DNA from: Entamoeba histolytica HM-1:IMSS
Lineage: Eukaryota; Evosea; Mastigamoebida; Endamoebidae
Direction: 5' to 3'
DNA length: 10,785 nt
Assembly (NCBI RefSeq): GCF_000208925.1
Contig: NW_001915278.1
Span: 1 to 10,785, forward strand
Shown here: positions 1 through 7,838 of the stretch, one piece after another
Position numbering within the stretch: position 1 is the first letter of the stretch
Layout: each line of letters opens with the position of its first letter
Made by a program: the position numbers and the translations under genes
The notes under the pieces: model-generated
Databases searched by the model: none
The model's input: only the letters and a program-made list of their open reading frames with translations
What the model was told of the DNA's origin: nothing

Positions 1-539
1 TTTTGAAATAAAAATAAATCATCATTTGATATTATTATATTTGATAATAAATTATATTATATATTAAATACATCATATTTCTTTATTATTTATCTTTCTT
101 TTTATTATTTCATATATTAAATTATTATTCATTCATTTATTATTTATATTTCATTTATTAAATAAAATGAAAATGAAATTGTAAAATATCAATCAATTAA
201 ATATTCATGAATAATAATTTATTAATATTTAATAATTGAAATAACAAATAATAAAGTAACAATAATGATATATTCAATATATTCTTTATTTGATTTGTTC
301 AATATTAGATTATTCTATTTCATTATCATTTCATTGTCATTTCATTATTTTATTTCATTTATTATTTTTTAAAATCAAATAAACAATAATATTGATATTC
401 ATTCATCATATTCATTTAATATAATAAATATACACAACATTTCAGAATAAATAATGAATATTTAACATTTAAAATATTGATTTATTCAATATTTTATTCA
501 ACATAAATTCAATAAAACATATATTTAGATAATACACAA

Positions 540-790
540 ATGAAATAATAAAGAAATATACAATACTCAAGAACTAATAAAAAGAAATAAAAAGAATGAA
601 TGAAAATAAAATTGATAAATAATAGAAGAAAGAAATAGAAAAACAACGAAAAACAAATAATATAAAAAGAATATAAATATATAAAAGAATAAAAAGTAGA
701 AGAAGAATATAAAAATAATAAAACACAAAGAGGCAATAAAAGAAGAAAAGAAGAAATAAAAAGTGTATTTTTAATGTAAAAATTACAAAT
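540..790. other. Purine-rich (A/G) low-complexity tract
   Basis: The plus strand is mainly A and G with little T or C, built from irregular units such as AAGAAGAA, AATAAAAAG and GAAAGAAATAG. The minus strand is therefore a long pyrimidine-rich stretch. This is a composition feature, not an exact repeat. Similar blocks of the opposite polarity lie at about 5270-5703 and 6259-6420. Confidence 0.6.
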
Positions 791-1141
791 ATTCAATAAA
801 AGTGTCTAATTTAATGATGTAAAATAAGTAATATTATTTTATTGATGAAAAATATTTTACTCTTTTTATGTTATTATTTATATGTATAACTTCATTATGA
901 TGTTTATTATATATTCAATCATATGTGTTATGTTATTATAACATTTAATAAGTGATAAAATATAAATGAAAATGTTATGAATATATGAAATTGAATATAA
1001 AACAAAAGAATAATAAGAATAAATGATAAATAAAACGAGAAATGATAATCAATGATATAATAATAAAATCAAAATATAACAGATAAATTTAATATTAATA
1101 TAAATCAAAAGAGAATAAATATAAAATGAAAATAGATATAA

Positions 1142-1190
1142 ATGATAATAATATAAAAATGATAATAATATAAAAATGATAAAGATGAAT
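1142..1190 (+). repeat. 17-bp tandem repeat, about 2.8 units
   Basis: The unit ATGATAATAATATAAAA occurs twice without change (1142-1158 and 1159-1175). A third, diverged unit follows, starting ATGATAAAGATGAA. It is a small minisatellite in AT-rich spacer DNA, and no function is visible. Confidence 0.85.
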
Positions 1191-1443
1191 ATTCAAATAA
1201 TAAAATACATTTAAATATAAAAGAATAACAATAAGAAAATCTAAATAATATAAACATAAAAACATAAAATAAGAAGAATATAATAATATAATAATATATA
1301 GATAATAAGAAGAATACAATGATATAAATAATATAAACAGAGAAATAAATATAAAAATACGATAGATAAATAACATATAAATAAAAGAATATGAATAATA
1401 AAAATAAATATGAATAATCAAATAATAATCTACTTCATTAATA

Positions 1444-1648
1444 TTTCATACAAAATGAATACAATTGATAATAAAATATAAACATAAATATTTATATATT
1501 CTGTATTTATCATACTTTTTATTTTTTTATTTTTATTTGTTAGGAGCAAAATATAATAAATGGAAAATTCTATGGATGCAAATTTTTTTGCATCTTTTTT
1601 CTTTTTTGTAAATTATTTAGATGCATTTTTTCTTTGCTAATTTTCGTA
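1444..1648 (-). repeat. Left arm of ~200-bp inverted repeat
   Basis: The reverse complement of the window's last 198 bases matches this segment along its whole length, roughly 85-90% by eye. One uninterrupted identical core of more than 40 bases lies at about 1472-1515. Differences are single substitutions and homopolymer lengths. Read on the minus strand, the arm covers the last 25 or so codons of the Myb/SANT-like remnant, its stop codon at 1570-1572 and about 125 bases of downstream flank. It is therefore the 3' part of a duplicated gene or element. The right arm reaches the window edge, so the true outer boundary cannot be seen. Confidence 0.9.
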
Positions 1649-2158
1649 CCCGATTTTTCATATATTCTTCCTAGTTTAGCGGAGACTAATCACTGAGCTG
1701 TTTAAAAAAGAGTAATCTTTTTGTTTAACTTATCATTTATGTTTTTCTTGAAAAATGTTAAAATCACTTCTTTGTTTTATTTTTTCTTATTAATGTCTTC
1801 TCATCCTTCTTCTGCTTAATTCTTCTTTTTAACCTTTTGTTTATTTTCTATCTTAATTTTAAACATTTTCTTTTTCCTTTTTTCTTAATTTTATGAATGA
1901 GAGAAGAGAGTATTTCATTCCCATTATATTATTATGTTTAATTTTCTTTTAGTCTTACCCACACTTTAGTAGTTCCTTATATTACACCATGTAATATTCT
2001 ATCATAATATCTTGCTACACCCTTTGCAGTTTTACCTAATACATTTCTAATTCAAATACACCGTCATAATCAGATAATAACTGGGAGTGTCGATGCTTGA
2101 ATTTGTACTAGGGTTTGTGTGGTGTTTCAGACATGCCACCTTCGATCTCCCCAAATAG
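1570..2158 (-). pseudogene. Decayed Myb/SANT-like DNA-binding protein gene
   Basis: This stretch is richer in G and C than its surroundings and shows broken coding frames on the minus strand. From 2158 downward one frame reads through GGMSETPHKP, a stop, then SQLLSDYDGVFELEMY. A frameshift leads to LGKTAKGVARYYDRILHGVI, another stop and GTTKVWVRLKEN. A lysine/arginine-rich tail follows with more stops, then KISKEKMHLNNLQKRKK, ending at TAG (1572-1570). The spacing of SDYDGVFE, LGKT and VARYYDRIL fits the second and third helices of SANT/Myb-like domains, where KT..V.RYY is typical. That assignment is from memory and unverified. With several stops and shifts the gene cannot be functional as it stands. 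A retrotransposon gag remnant is a less likely alternative. The 3' end is duplicated at the right end of the window. Confidence 0.55.
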
Positions 2159-2301
2159 TATAAAAATACAAATAAACAACAGAAAGATAATAAAAAGAAA
2201 ATAAAGAAACTACACATTCATTTAATATAAATAAACAAAATAATCATCAAAACCACTTTTATTTAATAATACACTATTTAGAAAAGCATTAAAATATTAA
2301 T

Positions 2302-2698
2302 CTTACTCCTGATTATTTATACAAACTCAATTCTTCTTTTAATAGTTTTGTTGATGCTCAAAATTTAACAGATAAAATGAATTAATTAAATAACCGATTG
2401 CATTGATAAAAATTAATGAAGTATCAAATAATTTTATCAGTTTACTCAAATTTAAAAATAGTGTTGAAAAATGAATGGTTATTTGATGAAAAATGATATT
2501 AATGAATATTTAGGAATTATTGTCACAGAAGATAATAAATATGTTGTTAATCAAGGAACTACTTCTGAACATAAAACTAATCATAAAATGTATGAAATAG
2601 AAAAGTACAAAATTATAATGATAATGAATGAAGAAGTTATAATTTAAACAATAAGAAAAGAAGAAATTGAAGAATGTTACAATGATAAATTGAACTAA
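2302..2698 (+). pseudogene. Decayed coding region, unknown family
   Basis: Plus-strand frames here have a residue mix unlike the AT-driven noise around them. From 2302 the frame reads LTPDYLYKLNSSFNSFVDAQ and continues to stops at 2383, 2404 and 2407. It reopens at ATG 2416 and runs to NEWLFDEK before a stop at 2494. A shifted frame from ATG 2471 carries NEYLGIIVTEDNKYVVNQ and later HKMYEIEKYKI for 58 codons, to TAA at 2645. It continues past that stop as IRKEEIEECYNDKLN to TAA at 2696-2698. One frameshift plus a few stops would explain it as a former protein of about 130 residues. I do not recognise the family. A weak extension upstream to about 2270 is possible. Confidence 0.5.
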
Positions 2699-3079
2699 TT
2701 TAATAGTTTTGTTAATATTTTATTGTTTCAAATAAATGATAATTTGAATAAAAAGAAATAAAATAAACAATAATGAATAAATAGTTATAACATTCTTATA
2801 CATTATTCAGTTGTATAATTTTATCATTATTCATAAATTAGAATATTAATACTTGTTAAATTTACATTAACATCATTGAAATATTCTACATTATTTATTT
2901 TTATTTTATTAAAATTATTATAATAAATAAACTCATATTCATACATTCTTTATTTTAATTATTAAAATAACATATGATTATTGTGTTTATTCAAAAAACT
3001 ATTTAGTATCATTTCAAGTCTATAAAATGCATTCTATTCTTTTCTTCTTCTATTTCTTTTATTTATCTTTATTTTATTA

Positions 3080-3101
3080 AACAAAAATATATTTTAAATT
3101 A
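3080..3101 (-). terminator. Probable 3' end / polyadenylation signal of the S41 gene
   Basis: Just after the stop codon at 3116-3114 the minus strand reads TAATTT (3101-3096), then a T-rich stretch with a T5 run. Entamoeba 3' untranslated regions are short and usually carry TA(A/T)TT followed by pyrimidines. Position and motif fit, but the motif is common by chance in such AT-rich DNA. Confidence 0.4.
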
Positions 3102-3113
3102 TTCTTTCTTCAA

Positions 3114-3932
3114 TTAGAGAATTAGTGCGATTATTCCAATAATAACCATGCTTACGTTTATTATGCTTATTGGTAGTGCATTTGAACAAACGTCTTCAAT
3201 ACATTTGTTTTTGATATAATCAAATTTATATCCTGAATCACAATATGCCAATACACATTTTGTACTCCATTCTCCATTATCTCCACATTCATATCCTCCA
3301 TGTCCATGCTTTTTATTAATTTCTTCATCACATTTTTCATCTCTTTTAACTAATCTTTTATTCTTTGGATTACATTTCGTTTTATATTTCTCTACTATTT
3401 TCTTTGTTTCTTCTTCAAATTCTTTTATCTTATCGTTTGAAAATTGATAAATATCCACTCTTTCATCAATCATATCAATTAAAAATTCTCTAGGAATTGT
3501 TTCATCATATTTATAATTAAATCTGTATGTTTCTGTAAAAGTCAATTCCAATTTATATCCATTTTGTTTTAAACTATTATTTGAATCTATTTCATTAATA
3601 TTAAAAATATCTTCAGTTGGTGATACTCCTACTTCAAATTCTTCATCTTTTCCATATGGATCACCATCAAATCCTACAAGAATAGCTCTTCCCCATTCTT
3701 TTAATCCTTTTGTTACCAATGAACATGCTGAATGACAGTATGAATCTGTATAAACTACTATTTCTGTTGGTTTTCTTGGATATCTTATTAATTTCAATTT
3801 TGGATAACGATATAAATACTCATTCAATTCAGAAAATGTACTACTATTCACTATTGATGGTTGTGTAACTTTATGTTCAACATCTCCATATTTAATAATT
3901 CTTGGTTTTGTATACCATGATCCAAGTTTTTT
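3114..3932 (-). CDS. S41 peptidase-like protein, C-terminal part (frameshifted gene)
   Basis: This is the 3' half of the S41-like gene, separated from the 5' half by a one-base frameshift. The frame is open from 3932, just after an in-frame TGA at 3935-3933. A GTG at 3851 is only the first alternative start, not a real one, because coding similarity continues upstream of it (GSWYTKPRIIKYGD). In the 245 residues from that GTG, VVYTDSYCHSACSLVTK (from residue 32) resembles the S41 nucleophile region, with Ser41 as candidate. GRAILVGFDGDPYGK ends in Lys68, 27 residues on, close to the usual 25-residue Ser-Lys spacing. A cysteine-rich segment follows (Cys 160, 174, 189, 199, 204, 217, 222, including GGYECGDNGEW). 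The hydrophobic tail at 226-245 runs to the stop, suggesting a membrane or GPI anchor. Peptidase activity is inferred, not shown. Confidence 0.85.
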   Translation of the reverse strand, partial: KKLGSWYTKPRIIKYGDVEHKVTQPSIVNSSTFSELNEYLYRYPKLKLIRYPRKPTEIVVYTDSYCHSACSLVTKGLKEWGRAILVGFDGDPYGKDEEFEVGVSPTEDIFNINEIDSNNSLKQNGYKLELTFTETYRFNYKYDETIPREFLIDMIDERVDIYQFSNDKIKEFEEETKKIVEKYKTKCNPKNKRLVKRDEKCDEEINKKHGHGGYECGDNGEWSTKCVLAYCDSGYKFDYIKNKCIEDVCSNALPISIINVSMVIIGIIALIL

Positions 3933-5223
3933 TCAAACCACCCCTACGTTCTCTGCTTTCACATGTTTCTGGATCACATATGCGTATACCATATCCATGT
4001 TTCATTTTATTTTCTGTAATTCCTGATATTCTTGCTGAAAGTATATAATCAAAATCATCATATGGTGATAATACTTTCTCAATTATTTGTGCAAGTGGTA
4101 CAGTTTTTTCTTTATAAAATTCTGATGAATAACCTCTTCCATTTTGTGGGAATATTACTTGAATTGGATAATCATTTGAATCAAACTTATCAAGACATTC
4201 AGTTAATTTATCCAAATAATTATCCCACCAAAAAAAACTTTTTACAATTAATGTATTTACTTTGTTGCTTGTTGTTAAACAACATATTTCTTCATATTCA
4301 GAACAATTAGGTTTATATTCATCATTTTCTTGTTTTATTCTTTTTCTTTCATTTCCTTCTTCAGATTTTTCTTTCCTTATTCCATTTCGTATTCCTCTTC
4401 TTTTACTTCTTTCAAATGCTTCTTGGAATGTCTGCTCCCAACTATCATTCACGACATACATATTATAATTAACTGTTAGTCTTTCTCCATTTTCCCATAT
4501 AATTGTTATTGGTGTATTTAAATATTCTTTTGTTAATGGTAATCTACCCAATAATCCATATGTTATTGCTGATTTTGCTTCTGTAAATTGTGCATGTGGA
4601 CATTTTAGTCCTACATATTTCTTTCCAAATTTCCGAATAAAATTAAATGGATCTTCTCCATTTATTGTTATAACTGATACATTCTGATTATTTATAATTT
4701 CTTCTGGTACGTCAACCCCAACAGAATAAGTAGTAATACGAGGAAGTTCATTTCGTGGATTTAAATACATTTTCTTATCATTATCTATATTTATTGTAAA
4801 TGGAAGAAAATATCTGAAACGTCTGAATTCTGAATTTGGTTTTTTAAGAGAATAATCTATACTAAAAGCTAAGTTAGGGTCTCTTGTTGAAATAATAAGA
4901 TTTTTTATTTCTGAGTAAAACTCATACAGACTTGTTGTTTTTGTATTTATTTTATCTAATTCTGAATCAATATCCACTTTCTCATAATAATTATTTGAAA
5001 ATGATGGTTGTGGTGGATTTTTTAATATGTCTTTAAATACATATGCATTTAAATAGTACTTCAATTCATTAATAATATCAGTATTTTCATCCTCTGTTGT
5101 TTGAATGGATTCAATACATTCAAATGCACTATCAACTGTTTCTATATGATTCCAACTAAACCTTGTTTCATTACACTGTTTTGATAAAGAAAAAGAAATA
5201 AATAGAAGTAATACAATATTCAT
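3892..5223 (-). CDS. S41 peptidase-like protein, N-terminal part (frameshifted gene)
   Basis: This 443-codon frame starts at ATG 5223-5221. MNIVLLLFISFSLS is a typical signal peptide with likely cleavage near residue 14, so the product is probably secreted or on the surface. Potential N-glycosylation sites include NET at 18 and NVS at 181. Residues 110-260 look like the region before the S41 core; VSVITINGEDPF near 182 recalls the PDZ-like part of such proteins. Residues 322-380 resemble the start of the S41 core: NTLIVKSFFWWDNYLDKL, then PIQVIFPQNGRGYSS in place of the usual IDLR.N.GG. A charged insert (about 272-302, many K, R and E) precedes it. True coding ends at residue 432. The last 11 residues (TWIMVYKTKNY) come from reading past a frameshift in an A7 run. 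It forms one gene with 3114-3932, about 702 residues if joined. The start is supported by the signal peptide and the TATA-like box about 30 bases upstream. Confidence 0.87.
   Translation of the reverse strand: MNIVLLLFISFSLSKQCNETRFSWNHIETVDSAFECIESIQTTEDENTDIINELKYYLNAYVFKDILKNPPQPSFSNNYYEKVDIDSELDKINTKTTSLYEFYSEIKNLIISTRDPNLAFSIDYSLKKPNSEFRRFRYFLPFTINIDNDKKMYLNPRNELPRITTYSVGVDVPEEIINNQNVSVITINGEDPFNFIRKFGKKYVGLKCPHAQFTEAKSAITYGLLGRLPLTKEYLNTPITIIWENGERLTVNYNMYVVNDSWEQTFQEAFERSKRRGIRNGIRKEKSEEGNERKRIKQENDEYKPNCSEYEEICCLTTSNKVNTLIVKSFFWWDNYLDKLTECLDKFDSNDYPIQVIFPQNGRGYSSEFYKEKTVPLAQIIEKVLSPYDDFDYILSARISGITENKMKHGYGIRICDPETCESRERRGGLKKTWIMVYKTKNY
3927..3933 (-). other. Frameshift site in A7 homopolymer
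   Basis: On the minus strand this is a run of seven A. Upstream, the frame with TTG AAA AAA ACT TGG is coding. Downstream, the frame one base later (AAA AAA CTT GGA TCA TGG) is coding for more than 270 codons. Six A instead of seven would join them. Nothing else is broken, which favours a sequencing error or a recent mutation. Programmed +1 shifting cannot be excluded from one sequence. Confidence 0.85.
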
Positions 5224-5239
5224 ATATAATGATTATATC

Positions 5240-5243
5240 GTTC
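5240..5243 (-). promoter_or_regulatory. Possible GAAC element
   Basis: GAAC occurs between the TATA-like element and the ATG of the S41 gene. Entamoeba core promoters carry a GAAC element at variable position, but the usual context AATGAACT is not matched here (TAGAACGA). Four bases are weak evidence on their own. Confidence 0.3.
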
Positions 5244-5252
5244 TAGTTTTAT

Positions 5253-5262
5253 GTTTAAATAT
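5253..5262 (-). promoter_or_regulatory. Entamoeba TATA-like box of the S41 gene
   Basis: The minus strand reads ATATTTAAAC, a full match to the Entamoeba TATA-like consensus (A/G)TATTTAAA(G/C). It ends 29 bases before the ATG. In Entamoeba this element lies about 30 bases before transcription start and 5' leaders are very short, so initiation should fall within or just before the start codon region. I saw no good match to the initiator AAAAATTCA. Confidence 0.6.
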
Positions 5263-5263
5263 T

Positions 5264-5703
5264 CACTTATCCTTTCTTTCATTTACCCTATTTTATAATT
5301 TATTCATAACTTCTTCAATTTCTTTTTTCTTTTTTATGTTTATTTTTATTTAAACATCACTCACTATTCTTTTTTCATGTTTTATTCTTATTTTTATTGA
5401 AACAACATTCGTTTTTGTCGTATTTGTTTTTATTTTATCGTTATGTATTTTATTGTTTTTACTCTTATTTCCTTTTCTTTATTTTATTATTTTACCCCCT
5501 TTTTTATTTGTTTGATTCTTTATATTTTCATTGTTTTATTTTTTATTACTCTTTATCTTTATTTGTTTGAAAATATTAATGATTTTCTTATTTCTTTTAT
5601 ATTTTATATTTTATTCTTCTTTACTCCATTTATTCTTATTTCATGCTCATTCGACGTTATTGTTAATTATTTATAATTGTAACTACTTTTTCACATTTAT
5701 TTT
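5264..5703. other. T-rich spacer upstream of the S41 gene
   Basis: No gene is supported. The plus strand is strongly pyrimidine-rich (T with scattered C). This produces open plus-strand frames at 5443-5676 and 5531-5713 made almost only of F, L, I, Y and S; I treat these as composition artefacts. The block ends at the inverted repeat at 5704. Confidence 0.7.
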
Positions 5704-5747
5704 ACTCATTTGAAATTATCATCAGTTTATTATAATTTCAAATGAGT
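5704..5747. repeat. Perfect 16-bp inverted repeat with 12-base loop
   Basis: The arms ACTCATTTGAAATTAT (5704-5719) and ATAATTTCAAATGAGT (5732-5747) are exact reverse complements around the 12-base spacer CATCAGTTTATT. It lies exactly where the plus strand switches from T-rich to A-rich. A T-run does not follow closely, and no gene abuts it, so a terminator role is not supported. It could be a cruciform-forming site or the core of a small palindromic element. Confidence 0.9.
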
Positions 5748-5770
5748 CAATATGAAAATAATAAACAACA

Positions 5771-5813
5771 ATGAAAGAAATGAAGATGAAAGAAATGAAG
5801 ATGAAATAAATGA
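5771..5813 (+). repeat. 15-bp tandem repeat, about 2.8 units
   Basis: ATGAAAGAAATGAAG occurs twice exactly (5771-5785 and 5786-5800), followed by a diverged partial unit ATGAAATAAATGA. It is purine-rich and starts 23 bases after the 16-bp inverted repeat. Confidence 0.85.
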
Positions 5814-6452
5814 CAATAATAAAATAATAATCAAATGAATAAACACATGAAATATAAAACAGTGATGAAATGGTTAATATTTATTATTTCATTTTATTGT
5901 GAATTATTTTAATCAATTTATTCTTTTGTTTTTTTCATTTTGAAATGATAAATAAATCATTTAAATTATTTAAATAAAGAAGAAAAGAATATAGAAATAA
6001 AACAATTATTTGATTAATATAATCACACTTATTTATTAACAAGAAATGAAAATATAAAATAGCATAATAAACATAAATTACAATAAATTCAATTGAAATA
6101 TAATTATTTTGATTTATACAATTATTTAACATTTCATTTATACAATGTTTCAAATGATAATATACAAATAACAATAAAATGATAAAATTAAATATTTAAA
6201 ACAAATGAACATCAAAATAATAATTCAATAACATGATAAAAGAATAATAAAATAAAATTCATTTCTATTTTCTTATTTATCTTTATTTTTATATTATTAT
6301 TACTCTTTTATTTTCTTCCTATTCATTTTGTATATTTATTCTACTATTTTGTTTATATTCTTATAATTTCTCTTTATTCATTTCTTTTTTATTTTTATTC
6401 TTATTTTATTTCTAATTTCAATATTCAATTATTTTAAATTAATTTCCTTCAC
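5814..6452. other. Gene-free AT-rich spacer
   Basis: No gene is supported. The plus strand is A-rich to about 5878, T-rich to 5940, A-rich to about 6258 and T-rich after that. A 79-codon minus-strand frame at 5935-6174 lacks any recognisable motif and has the composition expected from the A-rich plus strand. Confidence 0.65.
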
Positions 6453-6704
6453 TTAAACAATGACACATTCATCATTACAATATATCTTTTTCAACACCAC
6501 ATTCTTTTTTAATTCGTTCGGACATCCTTCATAACATTCATGTCATATTTCACTAACACTTATTGGTATATTAATTGCTGTTAATTTTGTACATCCAGAA
6601 AATAATTATTTACTATCACTTCAATATTTATTGGTGTATTGATTTGAAGAAAAACATTCATCGGCTATTCCATAAAATTCTTTTCTAGTATTTTTCTTTC
6701 CATA
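6453..6704 (-). pseudogene. BspA-like leucine-rich-repeat protein, C-terminal remnant
   Basis: Minus-strand frames recover the end of an Entamoeba BspA-like (LRR_5-type) protein. IADECFSS is followed, after a shift, by INTPINIEVIVNNYF. A shift back gives SGCTKLTAINIPISVSEI. A TGA stands where a glycine codon is expected, then HECYEGCPNELKK. The frame closes with YCNDECVIV and TAA at 6455-6453. The pattern CF..C..L..I.IP.SV..I is the signature of these repeats, and about two units remain. The final CVIV fits a CaaX prenylation box, a feature I recall for BspA-like surface proteins of Entamoeba. Two frameshifts and internal stops show it is dead, and sequence above 6704 is too decayed to read. 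These proteins belong to a very large family with a proposed cell-surface role. Confidence 0.8.
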
Positions 6705-7670
6705 TTTTTTCTATGTCTTTCACCCTAAAAATAGTTTATTATTTTATAGTTATTTCATCTTCTTTAAATATTGTTGAATGAAGAATTATCATTCTTTCTA
6801 AATTATTCCAGTGATGTTTATTATTCTTTTATTTTATCATTACATAATCATAAAAATAGTATTTTCTTTCGTTTTCAATTATGTAAATATGAATATGTCG
6901 TTATTTTTATCGTATTATATCAACACAAGTATTGTTTTATTGTTACTTATATATTTTCATCTCATAAATTATTTCTTTTTCTTTCCTTTTTCTTTTTTAT
7001 TTATTACATCCTTTTATTTTTCTGTTTGTTGTCTTAATTCATTTTATTCATTTTGTACATCTATCTTTCATTCTTCTTTTTATTACTTCTTTTATATTTT
7101 AATGTAAATTAAAATTTTTCATAATTTTATTATATGCTCTATTTCATTATTTGATAGAAAATACTTTTATCCATTTGTTGACTTGAATTTCTTTAAATTA
7201 AAAACTGATCAAAACAACCAACATATTTCTTATTTCATTCTATTTTCTCTATTGTTTATTTTTTTAATTTTATCGTTAATACTATTTCTTTGTTTCATCA
7301 TTTCAAACATCATTATTTCTGAAATTATAATAACATTGAAGGGGTAATGGTTATGATATAAAATATTGTATTTTTTATTTCAATTCTTTTCTTTCGACTA
7401 AAAAATGAAAAACATGAAATATCCCAAAAACATTAAACATAACAACAAAAGAGAAAATCATATCAACAGATAAATGTAAATGATAATAGAATGTATGAAA
7501 TATGTATTATTTGTATAATCAGATATACACTAATCATAATTATAATTATATGAATCATTTCATTCATTTTATCATTATAAACATTTTAATAAAAACAATG
7601 AAAATAAACAGAAAATAACAAATAAAAGAAAATAAGTGAATCACACGTTGTTTAAACGAAGAAATTTTGA
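6705..7670. other. Gene-free AT-rich spacer
   Basis: No gene is supported. It may include unreadable upstream parts of the BspA-like remnant. T-rich blocks create plus-strand frames at 6771-7037 and 6811-7107 of F/Y/I/S-rich composition. A minus-strand frame of about 49 codons at 7250-7380 contains QRNSINDKIKKINNREN, but frames of this length are expected by chance. Confidence 0.6.
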
Positions 7671-7838
7671 AAATACATCAGAAGTGTAACTAGAATATTC
7701 AACGATAAGAAATTAACAATAACAAAATAGAGATTATTGAATATAAAAAGAAATACATTTCTCAAAAGAGTAAAGATACAAGAAAGAGTAAGTATTACAG
7801 AAATATTAATTCTAAAATACTCGTCAATGTTTCATTAA
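7671..7838 (+). pseudogene. Possible coding remnant, unknown family
   Basis: One plus-strand frame reads KYIRSVTRIFNDKKLTITK, then a TAG (7728-7730), then RLLNIKRNTFLKRVKIQ followed by ERVSITEILILKYSSMFH to TAA (7836-7838). Upstream in the same frame are two more stops and short open pieces. The residue mix (R, V, T, E, Q) is more protein-like than the noise nearby, and the local GC is slightly raised. I do not recognise it. A chance frame is quite possible. Confidence 0.27.

Larger units (their letters stand above)
1..1443. other. Gene-free AT-rich region
   Basis: I see no convincing gene here. Open frames of about 95 and 108 codons exist on the minus strand (509-796 and 1095-1421), but they encode almost only F, L, I, Y and S. 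They arise because the plus strand is poor in T, which removes stop codons from the complement. No similarity to a known family, no promoter element and no rise in GC supports them. Confidence 0.75.

Noticed and set aside
509..1421. Two minus-strand frames of 95 and 108 codons
   Set aside because: They consist almost only of F, L, I, Y and S, follow the A-rich plus strand, and show no motif, promoter or plausible membrane-protein pattern beyond bulk hydrophobicity.
1528..1648. Plus-strand short gene starting at ATG 1560
   Set aside because: It gives only 26 low-complexity, F-rich codons and is the complement of the decayed minus-strand reading frame.
3839..3940. Spliceosomal intron joining the two halves of the S41 gene
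   Set aside because: A GTTTGA sequence and a later AATAG could look like splice sites, but GTTTGA departs from the usual Entamoeba GTTTGT, and the skipped stretch encodes protein-like residues in frame with the 3' half.
4032..4468. Plus-strand frames of 92 and 68 codons inside the S41 gene
   Set aside because: They lie antisense to a well-supported coding sequence with signal peptide and domain structure.
5443..5713. Two overlapping plus-strand frames
   Set aside because: They overlap in different frames in a T-rich tract and encode low-complexity F/L/I/Y sequence.
5935..6174. 79-codon minus-strand frame
   Set aside because: No recognisable motif; length and composition fit the A-rich plus strand.
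6771..7107. Two overlapping plus-strand frames of 88 and 98 codons
   Set aside because: T-rich composition artefacts that overlap each other in different frames.
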